A stretch of 64,000 bases of DNA from positions 1-64,000 of the forward strand of contig JAIXKR010000142.1 of NCBI GenBank assembly GCA_026932235.1, written 5' to 3'. The stretch is from Burkholderiales bacterium (GTDB lineage: Bacteria; Pseudomonadota; Gammaproteobacteria; Burkholderiales; Burkholderiaceae_C). How positions within the stretch are numbered: the first letter of the stretch is position 1; each line of letters begins with the position of its first letter. The position numbers and the translations under genes were made by a program. This document shows, piece by piece, positions 17,712 through 30,723 of the stretch. Under the pieces are notes generated by a model. That model ran no database searches. It was not told where the DNA came from and worked only from the letters and a program-made list of their open reading frames with translations.

Positions 17712-19672
17712 ACGCCCACGAGCCCCGAGATCCGCTTCCCCTCGCCGCCGAGGCCGCAGCCGCAGACGAGACCGCCGACGCGGCGCCGGCCAAGCCGCGA
17801 CGCCGGCGTGCGGCCGCCAAGGCCGAGACGATGGCGCAAGACCTGCTCGTCGAGCCGGTCGTCACATCGGACGCGACGGCGCTGGCCACCGACCTCGCAC
17901 CGGCCAGGCCTGCGCGCGCGCGCAAGCCGCGCAAGCCGGCAGCCGTGGAGCCGCAGGGCAGCGCCGACGAAGCGCCGGCAACACCGCCGGTCGCGGCGGT
18001 GCAGGGCACGCCGGACACGCCGGACACGGTGGATGACGCCAGCGCGGACACGCCGCGTCCGGGCAGCCGGCGCAAGCGCCGCCGCAAGCGGCGCGACCGC
18101 GCCGAGCGGTCCGAGCGCGGTGCGCATGAGGGTGACGCCGACGCAGCGCCGGGCGACGAGCGCGAGGCTGCGGAGGATCTCGAGCCGCTGCCGGTTCCGG
18201 TCCTGCCGGCCTTCGATCCGGGTGAACTCTTCGCACAGCTTCTTTCCGGGGCGTTCGATTCCGAGGCGTCGGCCGAAGAGGCGCCTGCCGACACGGCCGC
18301 CGCCGCACCGCGCCGCGTGCTGGCGCCCGAGCCGGACGCCCCCAAGCTGCAGAAGGTGCTGGCGCAGGCGGGGATCGGCTCGCGCCGCGACATGGAGCAA
18401 TGGGTGCTCGAAGGCCGCGTCACGGTCAACGGCGAGCCTGCGCACACGGGGCAGCGCATCTCCTTTGGCGACCGCGTGGCCGTCAACGGCAAGCCGGTGA
18501 AGCTGCGCATCGCGCCGCCGCCGCCGCGCGTGCTCGCCTACCACAAGCCGGTGGGCGAGGTCGTCACGCACGACGATCCGCAGCATCGACCGACGGTTTT
18601 CCGCCGCCTGCCGCGGCTGCCGCACGGCAAGTGGCAGTCGGTGGGGCGGCTGGACATCAACACCGAAGGGCTGCTGCTGTTCACCAACTCCGGCGAACTC
18701 GCCAACCAGCTCATGCACCCGCGCTTCGGTGTCGAGCGGGAGTACGCCGTGCGTTCCCTCGGCGAGCTGGATGCACAGCAGCGTCAGCGCCTGCTGGACG
18801 GCGTCGAGATCGACGGCCAGCGCGCCGCCTTCGTGTCGATCGAGGACGGCGGCGGCGAGGGTGTCAACCACTGGTACCGCGTGATCATCACCGAAGGCCG
18901 AAATCGCGAGGTGCGCAAGCTCTTCGACGCGGTGGGCCACGCGGTGAGCCGATTGATCCGCATCCGCTACGGCTGCGTCGTGCTGCCGCGCGGCCTGCGG
19001 CGTGGCAACTGGGTCGACCTGCCCGAACCCGACGTCAGGGCCTTGCGCCGGCTCACCGGGACCGAACGCCCGCGCCCCGGCGCGCACACGGCCGACGAAG
19101 GCGGCGCGCGCGACCGGCGCGGACGCCGGGGGCGCCGTGCGCGCGACGGGCGGCGCGAGCCGATCTTCGACCAAGGCCGCGAGCGCGCACCGCGCCCCGA
19201 GATCGACGAAGACGGCCCGATGCACATCCCCAACCCGCTGCAGCAGACCTACGACAAGCGCTTCATCCAGCAGGCGCGGCGGCCGCAGCGCGAGTTCAGC
19301 GAGGACGGTCCCATCCCCAACCCGCTGCAGCAGACCTACGACAAGCGCGCACTGCAGCGCGACCGGATGCCGCAGCGTGAACTGCCCGAGGACGGCCCCA
19401 TCCCCAACCCGCTGCAGCAGACCTACGACAAGCGCTTCGTGCAGAAGGGCTCGCCGGGTGGCGCTGGCGGCAGGCGCGGCGCGCGCAGCGCCGGGCCGCG
19501 CGGCCCGGGCGCACGCCAGCCCGACCCGATGCAGACGACGATGGGCTACCTCGGCGCCAACGCCCTGCGCGGCATATCCGGCAAGGCAGGGAAGGGCGCC
19601 AAGGGCGGCAAGGGGGGCCGTCGCAGCGGCGGCGCAAAGCGCTCGGGACGGGGCGGCAACCGCAGCGGCTGA
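17708..19672 (+). CDS. rluB: 23S rRNA pseudouridine(2605) synthase RluB, with long N- and C-terminal extensions
   Basis: Pseudouridine synthase of the RsuA/RluB family inside a 654-residue protein, more than twice the length of E. coli RluB. Residues 1-~210 are an Ala/Pro/Glu/Arg-rich, probably disordered extension with a very basic patch ([16 protein letters not shown], ~118-133). The S4 domain starts at about 211 ([20 protein letters not shown]) and the catalytic Asp316 is in [13 protein letters not shown]. The tail has three copies of [10 protein letters not shown] starting at residues 509, 538 and 567, each 29 residues apart, then a Gly/Lys/Arg-rich end. Core identity is secure; the role of the tails is unknown but they look RNA-binding. 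Translationally coupled to scpB. Confidence 0.93.
   Translation: MNAHEPRDPLPLAAEAAAADETADAAPAKPRRRRAAAKAETMAQDLLVEPVVTSDATALATDLAPARPARARKPRKPAAVEPQGSADEAPATPPVAAVQGTPDTPDTVDDASADTPRPGSRRKRRRKRRDRAERSERGAHEGDADAAPGDEREAAEDLEPLPVPVLPAFDPGELFAQLLSGAFDSEASAEEAPADTAAAAPRRVLAPEPDAPKLQKVLAQAGIGSRRDMEQWVLEGRVTVNGEPAHTGQRISFGDRVAVNGKPVKLRIAPPPPRVLAYHKPVGEVVTHDDPQHRPTVFRRLPRLPHGKWQSVGRLDINTEGLLLFTNSGELANQLMHPRFGVEREYAVRSLGELDAQQRQRLLDGVEIDGQRAAFVSIEDGGGEGVNHWYRVIITEGRNREVRKLFDAVGHAVSRLIRIRYGCVVLPRGLRRGNWVDLPEPDVRALRRLTGTERPRPGAHTADEGGARDRRGRRGRRARDGRREPIFDQGRERAPRPEIDEDGPMHIPNPLQQTYDKRFIQQARRPQREFSEDGPIPNPLQQTYDKRALQRDRMPQRELPEDGPIPNPLQQTYDKRFVQKGSPGGAGGRRGARSAGPRGPGARQPDPMQTTMGYLGANALRGISGKAGKGAKGGKGGRRSGGAKRSGRGGNRSG
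19206..19443 (+). repeat. Three in-frame tandem repeats in the rluB tail (87-base period)
   Basis: The DNA coding for [10 protein letters not shown] recurs at 19232, 19319 and 19406, exactly 87 bases apart. The flanking EDGP-(I)P and PQRE segments recur as well; the first unit carries two additional residues (Met-His) before the shared proline. The match at DNA level within the core is near perfect, which implies recent duplication or strong constraint. Confidence 0.85.
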
Positions 19673-19700
19673 TCGCAGCGCCCCGTCGTCGGGCGCGAAC

Positions 19701-19706
19701 TAGAAT
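19701..19706 (+). promoter_or_regulatory. Candidate -10 element for ndk
   Basis: TAGAAT in the 85-base gap between rluB and ndk. It is followed by an AT-richer leader and the Shine-Dalgarno sequence AGGAGA (19744-19749) just ahead of the ATG at 19758. A -35 box is not obvious. Confidence 0.5.
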
Positions 19707-19757
19707 CGATAGTTTGTCCAAACCCGGTTTCAAGTTCCCTTTCAGGAGAATCCACGA

Positions 19758-20183
19758 ATGGCGGTCGAACGCACCCTCTCGATCATCAAGCCCGATGCCG
19801 TGGCGAAGAACGTCATCGGCCAGATCTACGCGCGCTTCGAAGGCGCGGGGCTGAAGATCGTCGCTGCCCGCATGGTCCACCTCTCGCGCGGCGAGGCCGA
19901 GGCCTTCTACGCGGTGCACAAGGGCCGCCCGTTCTTCGACGATCTCGTGCAGTTCATGATCTCCGGGCCGGTGATGGTGCAGGTGCTCGAGGGCGAAGGC
20001 GCGATTGCCAAGAACCGCGAGCTGATGGGCGCCACCGACCCGAAGAAGGCCGAGAAGGGCAGCATCCGCGCCGATTTCGCCGACAGCATCGACGCCAACG
20101 CCGTGCATGGCTCGGATGCCGCGGAGACGGCGGCCGTCGAGGTCGCCTTCTTCTTCCCCGCCATGAACGTCTACAGCCGCTGA
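19758..20183 (+). CDS. ndk: Nucleoside diphosphate kinase
   Basis: Transfers the gamma phosphate between nucleoside triphosphates and diphosphates through a phosphohistidine. The 141-residue length and the start [20 protein letters not shown] are typical. The active-site His117 lies in [15 protein letters not shown]. The conserved [16 protein letters not shown] segment is also present. It has its own candidate promoter and a good ribosome binding site, and is followed at 64 bases by rlmN. Confidence 0.97.
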   Translation: MAVERTLSIIKPDAVAKNVIGQIYARFEGAGLKIVAARMVHLSRGEAEAFYAVHKGRPFFDDLVQFMISGPVMVQVLEGEGAIAKNRELMGATDPKKAEKGSIRADFADSIDANAVHGSDAAETAAVEVAFFFPAMNVYSR

Positions 20184-20247
20184 GGACCCGTCTGCGGCAC
20201 GCCGCGCCGCCTGCCACGAGCCCGTACGGCCGCCCGAAGGTACGCCA

Positions 20248-21410
<1,163 letters not shown>

Positions 21411-21414
<4 letters not shown>

Positions 21415-22244
21415 AGCCAGCGCTGCGCCGGTGGGATCTGCGGCGTTGGCCGCGCCTGCAGCGGGGTGTCTCGGTCGCGGGGCTGGTGCTGGTCGCGCTG
21501 CTGCACACGGGATGCGCGGTCTCGCCCGACGGCGCGCGCGAGGTGCGCACCGAATCGGACCAGACCAGCGCCGAGCGGCATGCGCGCGTGCGGCTCGAGC
21601 TCGCGACGGCCTATTTCGAGCGCGGGCAGGCGACGACGGCGCTGGACGAGGTCAAGCTGGCCCTTGCCGCCAAGCCGGACCTCGCCGAGGCCTTCAATCT
21701 GCGCGGTCTGATCTACGCCAGCATGGGCGAGACCGCGCTCGCCGAACAGAGCTTCCAGCGCGCGCTGCAGCTGGCGCCGCGCGACGGCAGCGCGCTGCAC
21801 AACCACGGCTGGTTCCTGTGCCAGCAGCGGCTCTTCGACGAGGCGCAACGACGCTTCGATGCCGCGCTCGCCGCACCGGCCTATGCCGACAGCGCGCGCA
21901 CACTGATGGCGCGCGGCGTGTGCCAGGCGCGCGCGGGGCGCTGGGCCGAGGCCGAAGCCGACTTGTCGCGCGCCTTCGAGCTCGATCCGGCGAGTCCGGC
22001 CGTGGCCTTCGCCTTCGCCGAGATCCTGTACCAGCGCGGAGAGTACGAGCGCGCACGCTTCTACGTGCGCCGCATCAACAGCCAGCCCGCGCAGTCCAAC
22101 GCGCAGACGCTGTGGCTGGCCGCCCGCATCGAGCGGCGCCTGGGCGACATGGGCGGCGTCGAGGCGCTGGGGCGCCAGTTGCGCGAGCGTTTTCCGGATG
22201 CCCCGGAGACCGCACGCCTGCAGCGCGCCCAGTTCGACGACTGA
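21411..22244 (+). CDS. pilF: Type IV pilus biogenesis/stability lipoprotein PilF/PilW (TPR)
   Basis: Outer-membrane pilotin-like lipoprotein needed in other bacteria for assembly of the PilQ secretin. It has 277 residues. The N terminus is basic, then hydrophobic ([14 protein letters not shown]), with a lipobox at Cys35. The mature part carries several TPR units, for example [37 protein letters not shown] and [18 protein letters not shown]. Position between rlmN and the rodZ-like gene is the conserved pilF location. No other pilus gene is present here. Confidence 0.9.
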
Positions 22245-22247
22245 GCG

Positions 22248-23180
22248 ATGAGCGAACCCCTGCCGGCGATCCAGGGCCTCGCGGCGTCCGAGGACGCCGC
22301 CGTCGCCGCGCCGTCGAGCGCCGGCGCGCTGCTGAAGGCGGCGCGCGAGCGCGAGGGTCTGCACCTGGCGGTGCTGGCGGCGACCATCAAGGTGACGCCG
22401 GCCAAGCTGCAGGCGCTGGAGCAGGATCGCTACGACGACTTGCCCAACGCGACCTTCACGCGTGCGCTGGCGCAATCGGTCTGCCGCAGCCTGAAGATCG
22501 ACCCGCGGCCCGTCCTCGCGCTGCTGCCGCAGCCCGATGCGTCGACGCTCGAGTCCGCGGGCGGCAAGCTCAACGAGCCCTTTCGCGAGCGCGGCGGTCG
22601 CAGTGAGGGTCTGGGCCTGACGCGCGTCAGCAAGCCGATGTTCTGGGCCGGTGGCCTGCTCTTGCTGGCGGCGCTGGTCGTCGGCCTGCTGCCCAGTTCA
22701 CTGCTCGAGCGCTTGAGGACCCCGGCGCAGGAGTCGGAGCCGGTCGCGGCTCCCGCGGCCGCCGCGTCGGGAGCGGACGAAGAAGCCGCGGCGATCGTGG
22801 TCGACGGAGGCGCCCCGGCACCGGATGGCGCAGCCGATGCGTCGGCACTGCCGCTGCCCGTCGCCGCAGCCGAGACCGCAAGCGCGCCGGCCTTGCCCGC
22901 CTCTCCTGCGGAGCCGACAGCAGCAGCGGTTGCGCCGGCGGCGGCCGGTTTGCTGACCGTGCACGCCGCGGCCCAGACCTGGGTCGAGGTCGTCGACGCG
23001 CAGGAGCGCGTGCTGCTGTCGCGCGTGCTCGAACCCGGCGAGACGGTGCAACTCGACGGCCGCATGCCGCTGCGGGTGCGCATCGGCAATGCCGCCGCGA
23101 CGACGCTGTTGCTGCGCGGGCAGACGGTCGACCTCGCGCCTCACACGCGCGTCAACGTCGCGCGGCTCGAGTTGCGCTGA
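22248..23180 (+). CDS. rodZ: RodZ-like helix-turn-helix membrane protein (DUF4115)
   Basis: Protein of 310 residues with the RodZ architecture. A cytoplasmic HTH/XRE-type domain occupies ~25-90 ([20 protein letters not shown], then [18 protein letters not shown]). A single membrane span follows at ~128-145 ([18 protein letters not shown]). After an Ala/Pro-rich periplasmic linker comes a C-terminal DUF4115 beta domain ([20 protein letters not shown] onward). RodZ links MreB to the cell-wall elongation machinery. Position before ispG matches the conserved yfgA-ispG order. The symbol follows architecture and synteny. Confidence 0.87.
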   Translation: MSEPLPAIQGLAASEDAAVAAPSSAGALLKAAREREGLHLAVLAATIKVTPAKLQALEQDRYDDLPNATFTRALAQSVCRSLKIDPRPVLALLPQPDASTLESAGGKLNEPFRERGGRSEGLGLTRVSKPMFWAGGLLLLAALVVGLLPSSLLERLRTPAQESEPVAAPAAAASGADEEAAAIVVDGGAPAPDGAADASALPLPVAAAETASAPALPASPAEPTAAAVAPAAAGLLTVHAAAQTWVEVVDAQERVLLSRVLEPGETVQLDGRMPLRVRIGNAAATTLLLRGQTVDLAPHTRVNVARLELR

Positions 23181-23194
23181 CCGGGTTCTCCACG

Positions 23195-24457
<1,263 letters not shown>

Positions 24458-24465
24458 GCGATCCC

Positions 24466-25752
24466 ATGGCTGAACCGATCCAGGCCGTCAAGGGCATGAA
24501 CGACATCCTGCCGCCCGACTCCGGGCGCTGGGAGTGGTTCGAGGACAAGGTGCGCGCGCTGATGCGCCGCTACGGCTACCAGAACGTGCGCGTGCCGATC
24601 GTCGAACCGACGCCGCTCTTCGTGCGGGGGCTGGGCGAGGTTACCGACATCGTCGAGAAGGAGATGTACTCCTTCGTCGACAGCATGAACGGTGACCCGC
24701 TGACCCTGCGGCCCGAGGGCACGGCCGGCGTCGTGCGCGCGGCGATCGAGCACTCGATGCTCTACGAGGGCGGCAAGCGGCTCTACTACATCGGCCCGAT
24801 GTTCCGCCACGAGAAGCCGCAGCGCGGGCGCTACCGGCAGTTCCACCAGGTCGGGGTGGAGGCGCTCGGCCACGGGGGGCCCGACGTCGACGCCGAGGTG
24901 ATCCTGATGGCGCGCGCGCTCTGGCGCGACCTGGGCCTGGCGGACGTGCAGCTCGAGCTCAACAGCCTGGGCCAGAGCCACGAGCGCCAGGCGCACCGGC
25001 AGGCGCTGATCGCCTACCTGCAGGCGCACGAGGGCGAGCTCGACGCCGACTCGCGGCGGCGCCTGCACAGCAACCCGCTGCGCATCCTCGACACCAAGAA
25101 TCCGGCGCTGCAGGCGCTGGTCGAGGCTGCGCCGCGGCTGATGGATTTCCTCGGCGAAGCGTCGCTCGCGCATTTCGACGCGGTGCGCGCGGCGCTCGAC
25201 GCGGTCGGCCAGCCCTACCGCATCAACCCGCGCCTGGTGCGCGGCATGGACTACTACAACCTCACCGTCTTCGAGTGGACGACGACGCAGCTCGGCGCGC
25301 AGGGCACGATCTGCGGCGGCGGGCGCTACGACGGCCTGTTCGAGCTCATCGGCGGCAAGCCCGCGCCGGCCGTCGGCTGGGGCATGGGCATCGAGCGCGT
25401 GCTCGACCTGCTGCAGCAGCAAGACCTGGTGCCGCCGCCCGCGCCGCCCACGGCGTACGCGGTGGTGCCGGATTCCGCGGCGCTGCCGCGCGCGCTGGCC
25501 TGCATCGAGGCGCTGCGCGCGGCCGGCGTCAGCGTGCTCATGCACGCCGGCGGCAAGGACGGCCCCGGCAGCATGAAGGCGCAGTTCAAGCGCGCGGACG
25601 CCAGCGGTGCGCGCTTTGCGCTCGTCTTCGGTGGCGACGAACTCGCCGCAGGCGAAGTCTCGGTGAAGCCGCTGCGTGAGACCATGGCCGCACAGGTGCG
25701 GCGTGCGCTCGGCGCCGAGGCGGACTGGGGCCGCGAACTGCTCCACGCATAA
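24466..25752 (+). CDS. hisS: Histidyl-tRNA synthetase
   Basis: Class II aminoacyl-tRNA synthetase of 428 residues. Visible parts are the start [15 protein letters not shown], motif 2 [20 protein letters not shown] (~106-125), the histidine-binding [15 protein letters not shown] segment, and motif 3 [13 protein letters not shown]. The C-terminal anticodon domain includes [18 protein letters not shown]. The start at ATG 24466 fits the family N terminus. It is followed by a 120-base gap with short tandem repeats before the YfgM-like gene. Confidence 0.97.
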   Translation: MAEPIQAVKGMNDILPPDSGRWEWFEDKVRALMRRYGYQNVRVPIVEPTPLFVRGLGEVTDIVEKEMYSFVDSMNGDPLTLRPEGTAGVVRAAIEHSMLYEGGKRLYYIGPMFRHEKPQRGRYRQFHQVGVEALGHGGPDVDAEVILMARALWRDLGLADVQLELNSLGQSHERQAHRQALIAYLQAHEGELDADSRRRLHSNPLRILDTKNPALQALVEAAPRLMDFLGEASLAHFDAVRAALDAVGQPYRINPRLVRGMDYYNLTVFEWTTTQLGAQGTICGGGRYDGLFELIGGKPAPAVGWGMGIERVLDLLQQQDLVPPPAPPTAYAVVPDSAALPRALACIEALRAAGVSVLMHAGGKDGPGSMKAQFKRADASGARFALVFGGDELAAGEVSVKPLRETMAAQVRRALGAEADWGRELLHA

Positions 25753-25756
25753 TCAC

Positions 25757-25807
25757 GCGTTCGCGTTCGCGTTGCGCGAGCGCGCCTCGACGCCTCGACG
25801 GCTCGAC
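25757..25807. repeat. Two short tandem arrays in the hisS-yfgM gap
   Basis: Three hexamers, GCGTTC, GCGTTC, GCGTTG (25757-25774), are followed after nine bases by three octamers, GCCTCGAC, GCCTCGAC, GGCTCGAC (25784-25807). The arrays begin five bases after the hisS stop. They look like simple-sequence repeats with slippage potential. The rest of the gap up to 25872 shows no clear promoter. Confidence 0.7.
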
Positions 25808-25872
25808 GCCGCGCCGCCCCGCATACTGCCGCGCCGTCCGCTGGCTCCATCCCTCCGCATTCCGCATCGCCC

Positions 25873-26535
25873 ATGGCCACCTCTCTCGACCTGCAGGAGC
25901 AGGAACAGCTCGACGCACTGAAGGCGTTCTGGAAGCAGTACGGCAACCTGATCACCTGGGTGCTCATCCTCGCGCTCGGCGGCTTTGCCGCATGGAACGG
26001 CTGGAACTGGTGGCAACGCGACCAGGCGGCCAAGGCGAGCGCGATGTTCGACGAACTCGACCGTGCCGCGGGCACCGGCGACTCCGCCAAGACCGCGCGC
26101 ATCTTCGCCGACCTGAAGGAGCGCTACGCCGGTACCGTGTTCGCGCAGCAAGGCGCGCTGGTCACGGCGCGGCTGCAGCTCGAGAAGGGCGATACCGACG
26201 GCGCGCGCGCGTCGCTGGCCTGGGCAGCGGCCAACGCCGCAGACGAGGAGTACCGCACGCTGGCCCGCTTGCGCCTGGCCGCCGTGCTGCTGCAAGCGGC
26301 CAAATACGACGAGGCGCTGGCCGAGCTCGCGCAGGCCAAGGCGCCTTCCTTCGAGGCCCTGGTGGCCGACCGCCGCGGCGATATCCTGCTGGCACAGGGC
26401 AAGCGCGACGAGGCGCGCAGCGCCTACGAAGCGGCCTGGGCGGCGATGGACGTCAAGCTCGACTACCGGCGTCTGGTCGAGGCCAAGCTGGTCTCGCTGG
26501 GCGGGAACCCGACGGCCGCGGAGGCCGGGCGATGA
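25873..26535 (+). CDS. yfgM: YfgM-like tetratricopeptide protein (SecYEG ancillary subunit)
   Basis: Inner-membrane TPR protein of 220 residues. The charged N terminus (DLQEQEQLDALKAFWKQYGN) is followed by one membrane span (~24-42, ITWVLILALGGFAAWNGWN). The periplasmic part contains TPR-like helices such as QGALVTARLQLEKGDTDGAR and YRTLARLRLAAVLLQAAKYD. E. coli YfgM binds PpiD and the SecYEG translocon and helps hand proteins to periplasmic chaperones. The order hisS-yfgM-bamB-der is conserved. It overlaps bamB by four bases. Confidence 0.9.
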   Translation: MATSLDLQEQEQLDALKAFWKQYGNLITWVLILALGGFAAWNGWNWWQRDQAAKASAMFDELDRAAGTGDSAKTARIFADLKERYAGTVFAQQGALVTARLQLEKGDTDGARASLAWAAANAADEEYRTLARLRLAAVLLQAAKYDEALAELAQAKAPSFEALVADRRGDILLAQGKRDEARSAYEAAWAAMDVKLDYRRLVEAKLVSLGGNPTAAEAGR

Positions 26536-27683
26536 GCGCAGTGCGCCCGACGCCGGTCCGGCCGCCGCACACCCCGGCTGCACGCGTCGCCGCGCTGGCG
26601 CTATCGATGCTGCTCCTGGCGGGGTGCGCCAGCGACAAGCCCAAGCCCGCGCCGCTGCAGCCCTACAACGCCAGCCTCGCGGTGCAGCCCTTGTGGTCGG
26701 CGCAGCTCGGCAGCGTCGAGTTCCCGCTCGCGCTCGCGCGGCACGGCACGCAGGTGATTGCGGCGTCGTCGGCAGGGGCCATCGTCGCGCTGGACGTGCG
26801 CACCGGCAGCCCGCTCTGGCGTGCGCAGGCCGATGCGGCGCTGACGGCGGGCGTCGGCAGCGACGGGCGCTTTGCCGCGGTCGTTACGCGCAACAACGAG
26901 CTCGTCGCCTTCGAGGCGGGGCGGCAACTGTGGAAGCAGCGCGTCCCGGCTGCGGTGGTGACGCCGCCCCTGGTGGCGGGCGAGCGCATCTTCGTGCTCG
27001 CCGTCGATCGCAGCGTGCATGCCTTCGACGCGCTCGACGGGCGCCGCTTGTGGCGCTATCAGCGTCCAGGCGATGCGCTGACGCTGGCGCAACCGGGCGT
27101 GCTGATGGCCGCTCGCGATCAGCTCGTCGTCGGACAGGGCGGGCGCATGGTCGCGCTCGATGCGCTGCGCGGCAGCGTCAACTGGGATGTGGCCGTGGGC
27201 ACGCCGCGCGGAACGAACGAGGTCGAGCGGCTGGCCGACCTCGTCGGGCCGGCGGCGCGGCAGGGCGATCGCGCCTGTGTGCGCGCGTTCCAGAACGCCG
27301 TCGGTTGCGTCGATCTCGCTCGGGGGGCGCTGCTCTGGGCGCGCAACGCGGGCGGCACGAAGGCGGTGGGGGCCGACGCCGAGCGTGTCTTCGGCGGCGA
27401 TGCCAGCGATCGCCTGACGGCGTGGAGCGCTGCGGGCGGCGAGCTCGCGTGGAACAACGAGACGCTGCTCAACCGTGGCCTGAGCGGCGCGCTGGCGCTC
27501 GGCTCGTCGGTCGTCTTCGGCGACGCCGAGGGCTACCTGCACTTCCTCGCCGCCGCCGACGGCAGCCTGCAGCTGCGGTTGCCGACCGATGGCAAGGCGA
27601 TCGTCGGCACGCCGACGCGGGTGGGCGACGTGTTGCTCGTGGTCACGCGGGCAGGCGGGCTGTTCGCCTTCCGCACGCCTTGA
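26532..27683 (+). CDS. bamB: Outer membrane assembly factor BamB
   Basis: Lipoprotein of the BAM complex with an eight-bladed PQQ-type beta-propeller; 383 residues. The signal ends in a lipobox at Cys32 (LLLAGC). Blades are visible as repeating GxxLW/AL patterns, for example [35 protein letters not shown] and GGELAWNNE. It binds BamA POTRA domains and aids outer-membrane protein insertion; BamA and BamD are encoded elsewhere in the window. Start ATG 26532 overlaps the preceding stop (ATGA). Confidence 0.95.
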   Translation: MSAVRPTPVRPPHTPAARVAALALSMLLLAGCASDKPKPAPLQPYNASLAVQPLWSAQLGSVEFPLALARHGTQVIAASSAGAIVALDVRTGSPLWRAQADAALTAGVGSDGRFAAVVTRNNELVAFEAGRQLWKQRVPAAVVTPPLVAGERIFVLAVDRSVHAFDALDGRRLWRYQRPGDALTLAQPGVLMAARDQLVVGQGGRMVALDALRGSVNWDVAVGTPRGTNEVERLADLVGPAARQGDRACVRAFQNAVGCVDLARGALLWARNAGGTKAVGADAERVFGGDASDRLTAWSAAGGELAWNNETLLNRGLSGALALGSSVVFGDAEGYLHFLAAADGSLQLRLPTDGKAIVGTPTRVGDVLLVVTRAGGLFAFRTP

Positions 27684-27696
27684 GCGCAGGCCGGCG

Positions 27697-29043
27697 ATGA
27701 AGCCCGTCATCGCGCTCGTCGGGCGGGCCAACGTCGGCAAGTCGACGCTCTTCAACCGCATCACGCATTCGCGCGACGCCATCGTCGCCGACTTCCCGGG
27801 CCTGACCCGCGACCGCCACTACGCCGATGCGCGCCTGGGCGGCCTGGAGTTCATCGTTGTCGACACCGGCGGCTTCGAGCCCGACAAGCCCAGCGGCGTC
27901 GTCGCGGAGATGGCGCGGCAGACGCGCCAGGCCGTGGCCGAGGCGGACGCGGTGATCTTCGTCACCGACCTGCGCAGCGGGGTCGCCGGGCAGGACCACG
28001 ACATCGCACGCTACCTGCGCAGTTGCGGCAAGAAGGTGGTGCTGGCGGTGAACAAGGCCGAGGGCATGGCCGATTCGCCGCAACTCGCCGAGTTTCACGA
28101 ACTCGGCATCGGCGTGCCGCATCCGGTCTCGGCGGCGCACGGGCAAGGCGTGCGCAGCCTGCTCGAGGCGGCGCTCGAGGGTCGCGTCGAAGTGACCGCG
28201 GACGATGCGGGCGAGGAGTCTGCCGCAGCGGCCGCCGACGGCGTCATCCGGCTGGCCGTTGCGGGGCGCCCCAACGTCGGCAAGTCCACGCTGATCAACG
28301 CCTGGCTCGGCGAGGAGCGCCTGGTCGCCTTCGACCAGCCGGGAACGACGCGCGACGCCATCCGCGTTCCCTTCGAGCGCGACGGCCGGCGCTTCGAGCT
28401 CATCGACACCGCCGGCCTGCGGCGCAAGGGGCGGGTGTTCGAGGCGATCGAGAAGTTCTCCATCGTGAAGACGCTGCAGGCGATCGCCGATGCGCATGTC
28501 GTCGTGCTGCTGCTGGATGCGACCCAGGGCGTGAGCGACCAGGACGCGCACATCGCCGGTTACATCCTCGACTCCGGGCGCGCGGTGGTGGTGGCGGTGA
28601 ACAAGTGGGATGCCACCGACGACTACCAGCGCCAACTCGTCGAGCGCGCCATCGAGAGCCGGCTGGCTTTCCTGAAGTTCGCGCCGGTGCTGCAGATCTC
28701 GGCCATCCGGCGCCAGGGCCTGTCCGCGCTCTGGAAGGCGATCGGCCAGGCGCATGCCTCCGCCACTGCGAAGCTGCCCACGCCCGTGCTCACGCGGCTT
28801 CTGCACGAGGCGGTGCAGCGCCAGCCGCCGCGGCGCGCAGGGCGCTTCCGGCCCAAGCTGCGCTATGCGCACCAGGGCGGCATGAATCCGCCGCGGGTCG
28901 TCATCCACGGCAACAACCTCGAGCACGTGACCGATGCCTACCGCCGCTACCTCGAGGGCTGCGTACGCGCGCACTTCAAGCTCGTCGGCACGCCGCTGCG
29001 CATCGAAATGCGCAGCGGGCGCAATCCCTTCGACGAATCCTGA
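27697..29043 (+). CDS. der: Ribosome biogenesis GTPase Der (EngA)
   Basis: Double GTPase that acts in 50S subunit maturation; 448 residues. Two G domains in tandem: the first P-loop is GRANVGKST (~9-17) with DTGGFE as G3, the second GRPNVGKST (~190-198) with DTAGLRRKG as G3 and NKWD as G4. A C-terminal KH-like domain follows ([20 protein letters not shown]). It lies 13 bases after bamB. The start chosen is the first methionine right before the first G domain, as usual in the family. Confidence 0.97.
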   Translation: MKPVIALVGRANVGKSTLFNRITHSRDAIVADFPGLTRDRHYADARLGGLEFIVVDTGGFEPDKPSGVVAEMARQTRQAVAEADAVIFVTDLRSGVAGQDHDIARYLRSCGKKVVLAVNKAEGMADSPQLAEFHELGIGVPHPVSAAHGQGVRSLLEAALEGRVEVTADDAGEESAAAAADGVIRLAVAGRPNVGKSTLINAWLGEERLVAFDQPGTTRDAIRVPFERDGRRFELIDTAGLRRKGRVFEAIEKFSIVKTLQAIADAHVVVLLLDATQGVSDQDAHIAGYILDSGRAVVVAVNKWDATDDYQRQLVERAIESRLAFLKFAPVLQISAIRRQGLSALWKAIGQAHASATAKLPTPVLTRLLHEAVQRQPPRRAGRFRPKLRYAHQGGMNPPRVVIHGNNLEHVTDAYRRYLEGCVRAHFKLVGTPLRIEMRSGRNPFDES

Positions 29044-29113
29044 TCTCCCGCCGCAGCCGCAGGCGGTCGCCCGGCACGGCTTTGCCCCATCGCGGACGCG
29101 CCCGCCGATGCGC

Positions 29114-29122
29114 TGTGATAAG
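29114..29122 (+). promoter_or_regulatory. Candidate extended -10 promoter of hfq
   Basis: TGTGATAAG combines an extended -10 TGN (29114-29116) with GATAAG (29117-29122). It is 36 bases upstream of the hfq start in the 114-base der-hfq gap. A promoter of this kind would separate hfq-hflXKC from the upstream operon. Confidence 0.45.
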
Positions 29123-29157
29123 GTGCAACGCCTCAGAAAGTCATCACGGAGCATATC

Positions 29158-29400
29158 GTGAGCAACAAAGGCCAACTCCTGCAGGATCCATTCCTCAATC
29201 TGCTTCGCAAGGAGCATGTTCCCGTCTCGATCTACCTCATCAACGGCATCAAGCTCCAGGGTCACATCGAATCCTTCGACCAGTACGTTGTCCTGCTGCG
29301 CAACACCGTCACGCAGATGGTCTACAAGCACGCGATTTCCACGGTGGTACCGGGCCGAGCGGTGAACTTCCACGCGAACGAGGCGTCGGACGCCGGGTGA
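29158..29400 (+). CDS. hfq: RNA chaperone Hfq
   Basis: Sm-like hexameric RNA chaperone that pairs small RNAs with mRNAs; 80 residues, without the long C-terminal tail of enterobacterial Hfq. The Sm1 segment is [20 protein letters not shown] to [19 protein letters not shown], and Sm2 is [10 protein letters not shown]. The start codon is GTG 29158 with GGAG (29148-29151) in front. Its TGA overlaps the hflX GTG start by four bases. Confidence 0.97.
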   Translation: MSNKGQLLQDPFLNLLRKEHVPVSIYLINGIKLQGHIESFDQYVVLLRNTVTQMVYKHAISTVVPGRAVNFHANEASDAG

Positions 29401-30662
29401 GCGCAGCAACGCCCCGAGTCCAGGCCGACTCCGCCCCCGGCGACGAGCGCGTGCGCGCGGTGCTGGTGGGCGTCGACCTGGGCGCCTCCGGTCCCTTCTT
29501 CGACGCGAGCCTGGATGAACTCGCCCAGCTCGCCGAATCGGCAGGCGACAGCGTCGTCGCGCGCGTGCTCGTGCGGCGCAAGGCGCCGGATGCCGCGCTC
29601 TTCGTCGGCCGCGGCAAGGCCGACGAGATCAAGGCCCTGGTGGCCGAGTCGGGGGCGCACGGCGTCATCTTCGACCAGGCGCTGAGCCCGGCGCAGCAGC
29701 GCAACCTGGAACTGCACCTGGGCGTTGCGGTCGCAGACCGCACGGCTCTGATCCTCGACATCTTCGCGCAGCGCGCGCAAAGCCACGAGGGCAAGCTGCA
29801 GGTGGAACTGGCGCAGCTGCAGTACCAGGCGACGCGGCTGGTGCGCCGCTGGTCGCACCTGGAGCGCCAGCGCGGCGGCATCGGCACCCGCGGCGGTCCG
29901 GGCGAGGCGCAGATCGAGCTCGACCGGCGCATGATCGGCGAGCGCATCAAGTCGGTGAAGGAGCGCCTCGTGCGCGTGAAGCGCCAGCGCGGCACGCAGC
30001 GGCGCGCGCGCGAGCGCCGCGGCGTCTTCCGCGTCTCGCTCGTGGGCTACACCAACGCCGGCAAGACGACGCTCTTCAATGCGCTCGTGAAGGCGCGCGC
30101 CTATGCCGCCGACCAGCTCTTCGCCACGCTGGACACGACGACGCGCTCGCTGTGGCTGCAGGAGGCCGGCTGCGCGGTGTCGCTTTCCGACACCGTGGGC
30201 TTCATCCGCGATCTGCCCCACAAGCTCGTCGAGGCCTTCGAGGCCACGCTGCAGGAGGCGGCCGACGCCGACCTGCTGCTGCACGTGATGGACGTCGCCG
30301 CCCCGAATGCAGCGGAGCAGCGCGCCGACGTCGAGCGCGTGCTCGAGGAGATCGGCGCCGCCGCGCTGCCCCAGGTCTGGGTGTGCAACAAGGTCGACCT
30401 GCTGGATGCCGCGCAGCGCCCCCGCGCCGTCGCCGACTGGATCGAGGTGCGTCCCGGTCTGCGGCGGCCGCGCGTGTTCGTCAGCGCACGCGACGGCCTG
30501 GGGCTGGATGCACTGCGCCGGATCATCGCGGCGGCGGCGTCCGGGCGCTTGAATGCCCAGGCCGAAGCCCCACCTGACGCCCTGGTCGCGAGTTCGACCG
30601 AGGCCTGCGCCCAGGCCGCTGCCGACGTAGGGGACAATCGACCGCTTTGCGCGACCCGCTGA
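29397..30662 (+). CDS. hflX: GTPase HflX
   Basis: Ribosome-associated GTPase that can split stalled or heat-damaged 70S ribosomes; 421 residues. The N-terminal HflX domain includes [13 protein letters not shown] and [14 protein letters not shown], followed by a coiled-coil linker with the [15 protein letters not shown] signature. The G domain has P-loop [11 protein letters not shown] (~217-227, Thr where many have Ser after Lys), G3 [11 protein letters not shown] and G4 NKVD. A variable Ala-rich tail ends the protein. The start GTG 29397 overlaps the hfq stop (GTGA), implying coupling. Confidence 0.95.
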   Translation: MSAATPRVQADSAPGDERVRAVLVGVDLGASGPFFDASLDELAQLAESAGDSVVARVLVRRKAPDAALFVGRGKADEIKALVAESGAHGVIFDQALSPAQQRNLELHLGVAVADRTALILDIFAQRAQSHEGKLQVELAQLQYQATRLVRRWSHLERQRGGIGTRGGPGEAQIELDRRMIGERIKSVKERLVRVKRQRGTQRRARERRGVFRVSLVGYTNAGKTTLFNALVKARAYAADQLFATLDTTTRSLWLQEAGCAVSLSDTVGFIRDLPHKLVEAFEATLQEAADADLLLHVMDVAAPNAAEQRADVERVLEEIGAAALPQVWVCNKVDLLDAAQRPRAVADWIEVRPGLRRPRVFVSARDGLGLDALRRIIAAAASGRLNAQAEAPPDALVASSTEACAQAAADVGDNRPLCATR

Positions 30663-30723
30663 TGCCCGCGCCTGCCCGTGTGCCTTCCGCCGTACGGCCA
30701 GCGCCTGGGCGGCACTCAACACC

